From JARKQH01 sp964631605 (GTDB lineage Bacteria; Verrucomicrobiota; Verrucomicrobiia; Limisphaerales; UBA8199), in assembly GCA_964631605.1 (NCBI GenBank), contig CAZVYG010000033.1:1-47938 (forward strand): DNA of 47,938 nucleotides, written 5' to 3'. Position numbers and translations under genes: made by a program. Under the pieces are notes generated by a model that made no database searches, was not told the origin of the DNA, and saw only the letters and a list, made by a program, of their open reading frames with translations. Shown in pieces: positions 25,139-34,481 of the stretch; positions within the stretch are counted from its first letter, which is position 1, and each line of letters opens with the position of its first letter.

Positions 25139-26854
25139 ATGGCTGAAGAACTCTCCAATCCACTGCTGGCGCTGATCAAGGAGCAGGGGCTCATTGACGA
25201 TTTGCAGTACGAAGAGGTGCTGGGGGAGTTCAAGCGCAGTGGCAAACCCATCCTGCAAATCCTGCAGGACTTCGGGGTCATGGACCTCGACACCATTCTT
25301 CAGGTCATCGCCAACCATCTCAGCACCGAAGTCGTCACCCTCAACGACCGCGATTTCACCCCGGAACTGCTGGCCGCCATCCCCGCCAAGACCGCCCGCA
25401 TGTACCAGTGCATCCCGGTCAGACAGGTCGGCTCGACCCTGCAGATCGCCATGGCCGACCCCCTGAACCCGGCGCGCGTGGATGAATTGAGCTTTCTGCT
25501 CAAGAAGGACATCCAGTTGGTCGTGGCTGACCCGGCGGCCATCGAAAAAGCCATCGAAAAACATTACGGCGAGGGGCTCGAAGCCGGCGAAAGTGTCGCC
25601 GAAATCCTCAAGGAACTCGGCGCGGATAAAGACCTTGCCACGGACGTGAGCGCCGCCAAGGGCGGCGATGAGGTTTCCATGATGACGGACCTGGCCAACC
25701 AGGCCCCCATCGTCCGCTTCGTCAACCTCGTCATCCATCAGGCCGTCCAGGACCGCGCCAGCGACATCCATTTCGAGCCTTTCGAAACCGAGTTCCGCAT
25801 CCGCTACCGGGTGGACGGCGCCCTCTACGAAATGTCCCCGCCGCCCAAGGCGCTGGCCTTGCCCGTCATCTCCCGCATCAAGGTCATGGCCAACCTCAAC
25901 ATCTCCGAGCGGCGGCTGCCCCAGGACGGGCGCATTGCCCTGAGCCTCGGCGACCGCAGCGTGGACCTTCGTGTCTCGACGCTGCCCACCCAGTTCGGCG
26001 AATCGGTGGTGTTGCGCGTGCTGGACCGCTCGGCGGTCAATCTCGAAATCGAGTCTCTGGGCCTGCCCCAGTTCATTTACGAATACATCAGCGAGGCCAT
26101 CCTTCGTCCCAACGGCATTTTCATCGCCACCGGGCCCACCGGCTGCGGCAAAACCACCACCCTCTATTCCTGCCTTCGCCGGGTCAACACCATTGACTCG
26201 AAACTCCTCACCGCCGAGGACCCCGTGGAATACGATATCGAGGGCATCATGCAGGTGGCCGTCAACGAAGCCGTCGGCCTGACCTTCGGCAAGGCGCTCC
26301 GCTCGTTCCTGCGTCAGGACCCCGACATCATCATGGTGGGTGAGGTGCGCGACCTCGAAACGGCCCAAATCGCCATCCAGGCGTCGCTGACCGGCCACCT
26401 GGTGCTCAGCACCCTCCACACCAACGATGCCCCTGGCGCCGTCACCCGTCTGATTGATATGGGCGTCGAGCCGTTCCTCATTTCCTCGACGCTCATGGCC
26501 GTGTTGGGACAGCGCCTGGTGCGGCGCATCTGCAGGGACTGCCGCACGCCGTTCGAGCCGACCGAGGTCCAGTTGGGCCTGCTCAACCTCTCCCCCCACG
26601 ACCTAGGCGACAAGGTTTTCTATTACGGCCGCGGCTGTTCCTCCTGCCACGACAGCGGTTACCGCGGCCGAAAAGGCATTTTCGAGCTGCTGGTCATCAG
26701 CGAAGCCATTCGCGCCCTGATCAACGAACGGGCGCCCACCGTCGTTTTACGTCAGAAGGCCGTCGAACTGGGCATGGTCACCCTCCGCGAGGACGGGTTG
26801 CGCAGCATTTTCGACGGCGATACCACCATCGAAGAAGTCGTCAAGTACACATGA
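25139..26854 (+). CDS. pilB: Type IV pilus assembly / type II secretion ATPase (PilB/GspE type), copy 2
   Basis: 571 residues from ATG 25139 (MAEELSNPLLALIKEQG), preferred to an upstream in-frame TTG (25097) that overlaps pilT. Domains as in copy 1: MshEN part (AAIPAKTARMYQCIPV), SDIHFEPFETEFRIRYRVDG, Walker A GPTGCGKTTTLYS near residue 332, Walker B MVGEVRDLETAQIAI, His box HTNDAPGAVTR, and a zinc site (CRDC and CSSCHDSG). The two copies differ throughout and are old paralogues, not a recent duplication. Being next to pilC makes this the more likely dedicated extension motor. The gap to pilC is 23 bp. Confidence 0.94.
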   Translation: MAEELSNPLLALIKEQGLIDDLQYEEVLGEFKRSGKPILQILQDFGVMDLDTILQVIANHLSTEVVTLNDRDFTPELLAAIPAKTARMYQCIPVRQVGSTLQIAMADPLNPARVDELSFLLKKDIQLVVADPAAIEKAIEKHYGEGLEAGESVAEILKELGADKDLATDVSAAKGGDEVSMMTDLANQAPIVRFVNLVIHQAVQDRASDIHFEPFETEFRIRYRVDGALYEMSPPPKALALPVISRIKVMANLNISERRLPQDGRIALSLGDRSVDLRVSTLPTQFGESVVLRVLDRSAVNLEIESLGLPQFIYEYISEAILRPNGIFIATGPTGCGKTTTLYSCLRRVNTIDSKLLTAEDPVEYDIEGIMQVAVNEAVGLTFGKALRSFLRQDPDIIMVGEVRDLETAQIAIQASLTGHLVLSTLHTNDAPGAVTRLIDMGVEPFLISSTLMAVLGQRLVRRICRDCRTPFEPTEVQLGLLNLSPHDLGDKVFYYGRGCSSCHDSGYRGRKGIFELLVISEAIRALINERAPTVVLRQKAVELGMVTLREDGLRSIFDGDTTIEEVVKYT

Positions 26855-26877
26855 GGTCCTGAAACCAAAGGAGCGTT

Positions 26878-28194
26878 ATGCCAAGATTCAGCTACGTCGC
26901 CATGGATGCCCATGGCAAGGAAACCAAGGGCACGCTCGAGGTCAACAGCCAGAACGAGGCGATTGGCCGCGTCAAGGAAATGGGCCTGTTCCCCACCAAA
27001 ATCGTCGAGCTGGACCGGGCCGCTGAAAAACCGGAAAAAGGCAAGAAAGCCGCCAAACCCGCCGCCAAAGGGGGCAAAAAGGGCCAGATCAACCTCAATA
27101 TCAAAATCCCCGGCCTCAGCGGCCGCGTCAAATCCAAGGTCCTCACCACCTTCACCCGCCAGTTGGCCACCCTGGTGGACGCCGGCCTGCCCCTGCTCCG
27201 CGGCCTGCGCGTGCTCGAAAAACAGGAACGGAATCCCACGCTCAAGTCCATCATCGCCGAACTGGCTCTTTCCATCGAAGGCGGCAGCACCTTCTCCGAG
27301 GGCCTGGCCCAGCATCCCAAGGTCTTCAACCGGCTTTACGTGAACATGGTCAAGGCCGGCGAACTGGGCGGCGTCCTCGAGGTCGTCCTCACCCGCCTTG
27401 CCGAGTTCATGGAAAAGGCCCAGAAGATCAAAGGCAAGGTCGTCGCCGCGATGTTCTACCCCGTGGCCGTGCTGATCGTCGCCGTGGGTATTCTGTTCAT
27501 CCTGATGGTCAAGGTGATTCCTTCCTTCAAATCCGTCTTCGAGGGCATGTTGGAAGGCGCTCAACTCCCGGCCTTTACCCGCCTGGTGCTCGGCATCAGC
27601 GATCTGGTCCGCACCAACTTTGTCATGACGGGCAGCGCCCTCTTTGGTGTTTGGGTTCTGTTCATGCTTGCCATCCGCACCAAGTTCGGCCGCCGCGTCT
27701 GGGACAAGGTTAAACTCAAAATGCCCGCGGTGGGACCGGTCATCAGCAAGGTCGCCATCTCGCGCTTCACCCGCACCCTCGGCACGCTCATCAGCAGCGG
27801 CGTGCCCATCCTCCAGGCCCTCACCATCGTCAAGGAAACCGCCGGCAATGTCATCGTCAGCAACGCCGTCGCCGCGGTCCACGAAAGTGTTAAAGAGGGT
27901 GAAACCATCACCGCCCCGCTCGAAGCTTCCGGGGTTTTCCCCCCCATGGTCATCAGCATGGTGGACGTCGGCGAGCAAACCGGCGCCCTGCCGGAAATGT
28001 TGCTGAAAATCGCCGACAACTACGACGACGAGGTGGACAACGCCGTGTCGGCCATGACTTCCCTGCTCGAACCGATCATGATCGTGTTTCTGGCTGTCAT
28101 CGTCGGCAGCATCGTCATTGCCATGTTCCTGCCGCTCATCGAGTTGATGAACCGTGTCGGTGATTCCGGCGGCGGCAAGAAGGGCGACGAATAA
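26878..28194 (+). CDS. pilC: Type IV pilus inner-membrane platform protein (T2SSF family)
   Basis: 438-residue inner-membrane platform on which the PilB and PilT motors act. It begins with FSYVAMDAHGKETKGTLE, a Lys/Ala-rich linker (about 45-70), then two T2SSF domains: the first with FTRQLATLVDAGLPLLRGLRVLE and the second with FTRTLGTLISSGVPILQALTIVKE. Three hydrophobic helices are visible: MFYPVAVLIVAVGILFILMV, the VWVLFMLAI region and the C-terminal EPIMIVFLAVIVGSIVIAMF. Last gene of the motor operon; pilM-Q, pilins and the prepilin peptidase are not in the window. Confidence 0.95.
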   Translation: MPRFSYVAMDAHGKETKGTLEVNSQNEAIGRVKEMGLFPTKIVELDRAAEKPEKGKKAAKPAAKGGKKGQINLNIKIPGLSGRVKSKVLTTFTRQLATLVDAGLPLLRGLRVLEKQERNPTLKSIIAELALSIEGGSTFSEGLAQHPKVFNRLYVNMVKAGELGGVLEVVLTRLAEFMEKAQKIKGKVVAAMFYPVAVLIVAVGILFILMVKVIPSFKSVFEGMLEGAQLPAFTRLVLGISDLVRTNFVMTGSALFGVWVLFMLAIRTKFGRRVWDKVKLKMPAVGPVISKVAISRFTRTLGTLISSGVPILQALTIVKETAGNVIVSNAVAAVHESVKEGETITAPLEASGVFPPMVISMVDVGEQTGALPEMLLKIADNYDDEVDNAVSAMTSLLEPIMIVFLAVIVGSIVIAMFLPLIELMNRVGDSGGGKKGDE

Positions 28195-28407
28195 GCCGGC
28201 CCCTGCGCAGGAACGCAGATTCTGGCGGGGAAATAATGCCCCTTGGCCAACGTCGTCAGGCCCGTTAAGGCCGGCAGCTTGCGCGCAGGCTCAACCCGCA
28301 GCCAAGCGTAGGCGCAGGCAACATCCCGTCCGCCGCCCAAAATCTTGGACGACGTTTCACCCGACGGAGACACATTCTTCCCGACTCCCCCGGCCCGCGC
28401 CTGGCTT

Positions 28408-28920
28408 TCACCCAGCAGGAGGCTCTCTTCGTTTCTCGCCCTCAGCGGCAGCCGCCTCCGGTGTGGGCCGCGGCTGCGATCCAGCCGACACATCCTTTGG
28501 CGCCAACGCTGGTTGCGCTTCTGGCAGGAATGACACCGAAGGGAGCAACAGCGGGGGGAACGGGCCGCGCGCGGTGAGATCGCGCGCCATCTCTCGAGCA
28601 ACTCCGTAAAGCATGCTGGGCCCATTGGTGGCGAGGATTGCCTTGAGTTTGTCTTCCGGGAGTTCGGGCGCAACCCAGACAAACCCAATGAGATTGAGGT
28701 TCAAAGAATAGGGGGAATTCGCCTCCGGTGCCGGCTGCAACCTGACGTTCAAGCTCACCTGCCACCGCCGTGAGGTGCCCTTCACGGGTTGCACCGCAGG
28801 AGTTACCTCGAGGTCTTTCTCCAGGAATTTTGTTTCTTGGTCGGCCTTGTATTCCGGGTTGGCCTGGCAGTTCAGGTCCGTCAGAAAGTAGGCTTCAAGT
28901 TGCAGCGGTGCGAGTTTCAT
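28408..28920 (-). CDS. SecB-like chaperone
   Basis: 170 residues. The first about 130 follow the SecB fold: LEAYFLTDLNCQANPEY near the start, SRRWQVSLNVRLQ and SLNLNLIGFVWV strands, and the SecB helix motif VAREMARDLTARGPFPPLLL with PSVSF at the end. A Pro/Ala/Glu-rich tail of about 40 residues follows. SecB-like proteins outside Proteobacteria are often parts of toxin-antitoxin-chaperone loci rather than general export chaperones. Start ATG 28920 overlaps the stop of the preceding 125-residue gene by 4 bp (ATGA), so the two are translationally coupled, and the order HEPN protein, small protein, chaperone matches a TAC operon. No secA or sec genes are nearby. A role in ordinary export is the alternative. 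Confidence 0.82.
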   Translation of the reverse strand: MKLAPLQLEAYFLTDLNCQANPEYKADQETKFLEKDLEVTPAVQPVKGTSRRWQVSLNVRLQPAPEANSPYSLNLNLIGFVWVAPELPEDKLKAILATNGPSMLYGVAREMARDLTARGPFPPLLLPSVSFLPEAQPALAPKDVSAGSQPRPTPEAAAAEGEKRREPPAG

Positions 28921-29294
28921 GCGGCAAGAAGTTCATCACTGGTTTGGAAGCGCGGGGTTAATGGGGCGCTCGACTCCGTTGGCCGTGTGGAGCGGCAGGA
29001 ACAAAACGCCAGTGGCATTTTCTGCACCCGGATGGGATGCTTCCCCGCCAATTCCAGGAAGCTAGCCCTGGTTTCCAGCAGGAAGCCAAAGTCGCCCTGC
29101 CTCGCCGGCAATAGCTTCCTGGAGAACGTTTCCCGAAGAGCCTGAGCCAACTCGCGCCCGGCTTCAGGCTCCCAATGTCCCCAGATTTCCTGAGTCGCCG
29201 CTAGCCAGTAGTTTCGTGGTTTGCAAGGCGCCTGCGCAAGCGGCGAGGTCCAATCCGTTCGTCGCCGAGCCACTTTTCTGCCTTTATGCCGCAA
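28917..29294 (-). CDS. Small unknown protein between the HEPN and SecB-like genes (possible antitoxin)
   Basis: Up to 125 residues; I recognise no family. The frame opens three bases after the HEPN gene stop, with TTG 29294 or GTG 29270 as starts (an RRK-rich beginning), and it overlaps the SecB-like start by 4 bp. Visible parts are ATQEIWGHWEPEAGRELAQA, a helical ALRETFSRKLLPARQ stretch, then LLETRASFLELAGKH, and a Ser/Thr/Pro-rich C-terminal tail ending RFQTSDELLAA. In TAC systems the antitoxin has a C-terminal chaperone-addiction tail that the SecB-like protein binds; position and tail make this a candidate, but no DNA-binding motif is evident, so the role is inference. Confidence 0.6.
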   Translation of the reverse strand: MRHKGRKVARRRTDWTSPLAQAPCKPRNYWLAATQEIWGHWEPEAGRELAQALRETFSRKLLPARQGDFGFLLETRASFLELAGKHPIRVQKMPLAFCSCRSTRPTESSAPLTPRFQTSDELLAA

Positions 29295-29297
29295 AAA

Positions 29298-30251
29298 CTA
29301 ATCAATTCCAAACTCTTTCATCATCTGGGACCTCACCTCGATTCCCACTCGCAACAGTTCATCCGCCAGGTACGGATGGCCGTCCGAAACCAGCATTTCG
29401 CAGCTTACGCACATGCATAGGCGCACCGACACCCGTTTGCTCCGCAGCGCCGCTTCATCCAGCTCCGCGATCATCGAGGACTGCCCGCCGCAGATCGGAC
29501 AATCAAACTCCCACGTGGGCCCCTTGAATGCCCGCTCGATCCTCTGTCTCACCCGTTGCTCGTGCTCGAATTTCCCGCCCAGATCCTCCTCTATTTCCAT
29601 CAGGCTCCTTTCGGTGACGGTCATCGTAACCGCCTTCAGCCCAAACCGGATGCAGTGGGCCAGCGAATCGAAGCAGTATCCGTAACTAATCCCCTTCAGC
29701 TCCTTCGCCCGACGATACACCTCCCGGCACACTCTGTACTGCTCCGCCACCCCGCGCTCCAGCCCCGCCTCCCGTTGGCTGCCAGGCTGCGAAATCAAAC
29801 CAAACCCGAACAACTCGCTATAGCACTTTTCGAGAAACGGAAATCCCGTCTCCAGAAGCTCCACAGCACACACCTCGTCGTCCTTAGGTGTGTACCCGTA
29901 ATGCACCACCCGATTCCGTGTGTCACGGAACCGGTCCAGCTTGGTCTCATCAAAGAGCCTCAAGCTCGGGCATAACTGCCGAATCTCCTGAATCAGCTTC
30001 CAGAACTTAACCTCGTCCTCCGGTGGCTTGCCCAGCTTAGCCTTAATCACGCTCTCCACCGCGGCGGCGCACGAGACCAGCGCGCTCGGGAGTCGGCCCA
30101 GCGCGATCAAAAGGAGGCACGTCTCGAAGGACTGCAGCGAACTCGCCAGCGGCGGATGTTTCATCATGTCCGCCGGCGTCGCCCGGAACAACATAAAGCT
30201 CGGCTGCTCTTCTTTCTGCTCCAGAGTCGCTTGATTAGGTATTGCATTCAT
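29298..30251 (-). CDS. HEPN-domain protein with C-terminal zinc ribbon
   Basis: 317 residues. The N-terminal half is helical and carries RFRDTRNRVVHYGY, in which Arg112 and His117 form an R-x4-H pair, the catalytic motif of HEPN RNases found in many toxin, Abi and CRISPR-linked proteins. The middle includes further helices (AEQYRVCREVYRRAKELKG). The C-terminus has a likely zinc ribbon, Cys251-x2-Cys254 (CPICGG) with Cys281-x2-Cys284 (CVSC). The HEPN call rests on the motif and the preceding helix (ALVSCAAAVESVIKAKLG) and is not a database match. It begins an operon with the small protein 3 bp downstream and is divergent (101 bp) from a LysR-type regulator. It could equally be a non-toxic HEPN protein. 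Confidence 0.75.
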   Translation of the reverse strand: MNAIPNQATLEQKEEQPSFMLFRATPADMMKHPPLASSLQSFETCLLLIALGRLPSALVSCAAAVESVIKAKLGKPPEDEVKFWKLIQEIRQLCPSLRLFDETKLDRFRDTRNRVVHYGYTPKDDEVCAVELLETGFPFLEKCYSELFGFGLISQPGSQREAGLERGVAEQYRVCREVYRRAKELKGISYGYCFDSLAHCIRFGLKAVTMTVTERSLMEIEEDLGGKFEHEQRVRQRIERAFKGPTWEFDCPICGGQSSMIAELDEAALRSKRVSVRLCMCVSCEMLVSDGHPYLADELLRVGIEVRSQMMKEFGID

Positions 30252-30326
30252 TCTCGTTCAAGACGCTTCGTTTTTCTCTGCACACTCCCAATCTGCCAAA
30301 ACCCCGGCGCTTTTTCTATACTTCCT

Positions 30327-30334
30327 TTCGCGAA
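30327..30334. promoter_or_regulatory. Small palindrome in the divergent HEPN/LysR intergenic region
   Basis: TTCGCGAA, a perfect 8-bp palindrome, lies 19 bp before ATG 30353 and 76 bp from the HEPN gene start. Position is suitable for an operator shared by both genes. A single short palindrome can occur by chance. Confidence 0.3.
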
Positions 30335-30352
30335 TACCATAACTTTAGAGTC

Positions 30353-31261
30353 ATGTTTTCGGAATTGCTCCAGCAAGGCGGGCTGTCCTTGGACCGTCTG
30401 CAAAGCTTCTGCCTCGTAGCCCAGGCCGGCGGCGTCACCCGGGCCGCGAAGGGCGACCCCACCCGGCAGAGCCTCTTCAGCCGCCAGATCAAGGAACTCG
30501 AGGAGTTCTTCGGCGCTGAACTCATCCGCCGCAAAGGCCGCGGCATCGTCCTTACTGCAGCCGGCGCCCGCCTCAACACCATCGCCCGCGAGTGCTGCTC
30601 CGCGCTCGCGGATTTCAAGAGGGAGTGTCGGAATCAGCCCATCGAAGTCGTCATCGGCGGCGGGGAAAGCGCGATCCAATGGCTTGTGATGCCTCGCCTC
30701 GATAAGCTTTGCGACCAACTCCCAAATGTCCGGCTCAAGTTCCTCAACCTGCCCACTGCCGAGGCGGTGAAGCGTCTGGCCGATGGGGTCATTGACCTCG
30801 CCCTGGTGCGCAGGGACGCGGTCAGCCGCCCGCTCCAAGCCAGGTCCCTTGGCGCCATGGGCTATTCCCTGTTCGTTCCGGCCGCGCTCATACCGGCCAC
30901 CGGGCGCAAAGGCCGGGCCAAACTTCTCGATGGCCTCCCTCTGGCCACCCTGGAAGGCGAGGGAAGTTTCCGCACCGGCCTCGCTCAGGCCGCCACGAAA
31001 GCGTCCGTCAAACTGAACATCCAGATCGAGTGCTCCTCGTTTCCCCTGGCCGCCAAAGCCGTCGCCAGAGGCAACGTGGCGGCCATCCTGCCCACCATCG
31101 CCGCCGCCGATCTCCCGCCCGCAGTCGCAACCCAAGTCCACCTCAGCTTTCTAAAAGCCTTTGACCGGGAGCTATGCCTGGCGACCAACCCCCGTCTGCT
31201 CCGCATCCGCCCCGTCCTTACGCAAGCCGCTGCCGCCGTCGCACAGGCCTGCCATTTATGA
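30353..31261 (+). CDS. LysR family transcriptional regulator
   Basis: 302 residues from ATG 30353 (MFSELLQQGGLSLDRLQ), preferred to an upstream in-frame ATG at 30242 that would overlap the divergent gene. The winged HTH is at about 10-70: LDRLQSFCLVAQAGGVTRAA, then QSLFSRQIKELEEFFGAELIRRKGRG, and TAAGARL. The rest is a periplasmic-binding-protein-like effector domain (VVIGGGESAIQWLVMPRLDKL, DGVIDLALVRRDAV). LysR regulators commonly control a divergent gene, here the HEPN operon, usually responding to a small ligand. Next gene downstream is convergent. Whether it serves the HEPN locus or remote genes cannot be told. Confidence 0.9.
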   Translation: MFSELLQQGGLSLDRLQSFCLVAQAGGVTRAAKGDPTRQSLFSRQIKELEEFFGAELIRRKGRGIVLTAAGARLNTIARECCSALADFKRECRNQPIEVVIGGGESAIQWLVMPRLDKLCDQLPNVRLKFLNLPTAEAVKRLADGVIDLALVRRDAVSRPLQARSLGAMGYSLFVPAALIPATGRKGRAKLLDGLPLATLEGEGSFRTGLAQAATKASVKLNIQIECSSFPLAAKAVARGNVAAILPTIAAADLPPAVATQVHLSFLKAFDRELCLATNPRLLRIRPVLTQAAAAVAQACHL

Positions 31262-31337
31262 GACACAGGCCAACCGGTGGGTCGTCCTGAGGACGTATTG
31301 TCTTGCGAGGGACCAAGACCCAGGGGTCGGCGTCGGG

Positions 31338-32186
31338 CTAGACCTTGCCCATTTTCTTCAAAGCTTCAAAGCTTCGCTTGACGGCATCCAGGGGGTTCTT
31401 GCTCGATTCGTGCTCGACAATGTACCATTCCGTTACTCCCTGAGACTCGCAAAGCGCAAATACGGCTTTCCAGTCCACCTTATCCTCGCCGATGACCGCC
31501 TCGGGGCCGGCCCCGTTGGCTTTCAAGTGAATCGTGGTCGCCCGCCCGGCGTATTGCTTGAGCACCGCCACCGGGTCAGCGCCGCCCTCGAGACAATTGC
31601 TCGTGTCGAGCTGCATGACCACTTCCGGCCGGGTGTTGCCGAAGAAGATGTCCCAGGCCCGCTCGCCCTCGATTTTTTGGAAATCATGGGCGTGCGCGTG
31701 GTAGCCGACCACCATGCCGGCGGCTTTGACCTTTTCAGCCACGTCATTGAACAGTTTGGCTTTGTCGAGCCAGTCCTGCCGGGTCTTGCCCGTCATCCAC
31801 GGGACAATGAGGTATTTGTTGCCAATCGTTCGGTTGAACTCGATGGTCTCCTGGAGCTTGTCGGGCTGGATGGTTTCCAGCGGCGTGTGGGTGCCGCAGC
31901 ACACCAGGCCGTTATCGGCGAGCATTTTCTTGAGCTCGGCCGCGGACCGGCCGTGATAACCGGCGAATTCGACACCTTGGTATCCGATCCGAGCGACGGC
32001 GGCCAGCATGCCCGGCAAGTCCGTCTTGCACTGCTCGCGCAGAGAATAAAGTTGCAGGCCCACAGGGATTTTCTTCCCCGCGGCGGCTTGGGTGAGGAAA
32101 GCGGTTGTCATACTCAGGCCCGCAAGGCCAAACGCGCCGGCGCGCACGAAGTCGCGGCGGCTCATGCCAGAAGTCATGTGATTCAT
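31338..32186 (-). CDS. Tat-exported sugar phosphate isomerase/epimerase-like (xylose isomerase-like TIM barrel) protein
   Basis: About 282 residues from ATG 32186 (MNHMTSGMSRRDFVRAGAF); another in-frame ATG 39 bp upstream exists. A twin-arginine signal (SRRDFVR) is followed by ALTMTT-like hydrophobic residues and the AP endonuclease-2 / xylose isomerase-like TIM barrel: VGLQLYSLREQ, GYQGVEFAGYHGRSA, YLIVPWM, VVGYHAHAHDF, VMQLDTSNCLEGG, IVEHESS. Glu and His residues at strand ends fit a divalent-metal site. Exported members of this family epimerise or isomerise sugars, including 3-keto-sugars, in partnership with Gfo/Idh enzymes such as those elsewhere in the window. Divergent from thiC. Confidence 0.9.
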   Translation of the reverse strand: MNHMTSGMSRRDFVRAGAFGLAGLSMTTAFLTQAAAGKKIPVGLQLYSLREQCKTDLPGMLAAVARIGYQGVEFAGYHGRSAAELKKMLADNGLVCCGTHTPLETIQPDKLQETIEFNRTIGNKYLIVPWMTGKTRQDWLDKAKLFNDVAEKVKAAGMVVGYHAHAHDFQKIEGERAWDIFFGNTRPEVVMQLDTSNCLEGGADPVAVLKQYAGRATTIHLKANGAGPEAVIGEDKVDWKAVFALCESQGVTEWYIVEHESSKNPLDAVKRSFEALKKMGKV

Positions 32187-32407
32187 TGCTAATGGAATTT
32201 TGGTTAATGTTTTGCGGCCAATCACCGCATCACGCGCCGAAACTAGGTCCCCGACCGGGCCTCGTCAAGGTTTTGGCGCAATTGTGGCGCAACTGTTTGA
32301 CGACCACCGCCCGGACGTTATTCGCGGCAGCTCGCGCCCGGGCGCTTTCGCACGGCGGTTCCGCCGCTTGACCCCTCGCGCCACACAGGGTAAGGTTAGC
32401 CATAGTA

Positions 32408-32558
32408 GTTTCAGGGGAGCCAACCGGCGCCGCTGCCAGTTGCGGGTGCGTTTGTCGCGCCACGCGCAGGCATCCGGCGCGAAGGCTGAGAGTGTGGCGA
32501 GCGGTATCGCCGCAGACCCGTTGAACCTGATCCAGGTAATGCTGGCGAAGGGAACCTC
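32408..32558 (+). ncRNA. TPP riboswitch (THI element)
   Basis: The upstream arm has CAGGGGAGCC near 32412, the pyrimidine-sensing helix has GGCTGAGAG near 32484, and the 3' part reads GACCCGTTGAACCTGATC and CAGGTAATGCTGGCGAAGG (about 32515-32550), nearly identical to the TPP aptamer consensus. It ends about 55 bp before the thiC start, as expected for thiamine pyrophosphate control of thiC. The expression platform was not resolved; no clear terminator stem with U-tract is visible, so control at the ribosome binding site is more likely. Confidence 0.95.
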
Positions 32559-32611
32559 CGCTTCCCCAGTGGCCCCTGTCGGCTCCCGAAACTCGCTGAA
32601 AGTCAATTGCC

Positions 32612-34468
<1,857 letters not shown>

Positions 34469-34481
34469 GCCTGCCGGGGCG

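Noticed and set aside
22174..26854. Recent tandem duplication of the pilus ATPase
   Set aside because: The two PilB-type proteins are collinear but differ at many positions throughout, including linker and zinc-site loops, so they are old paralogues.
28195..28407. Possible further gene between pilC and the SecB-like gene
   Set aside because: Only short frames without a good start or family resemblance; the 213 bp seem to be non-coding spacer between convergent genes.
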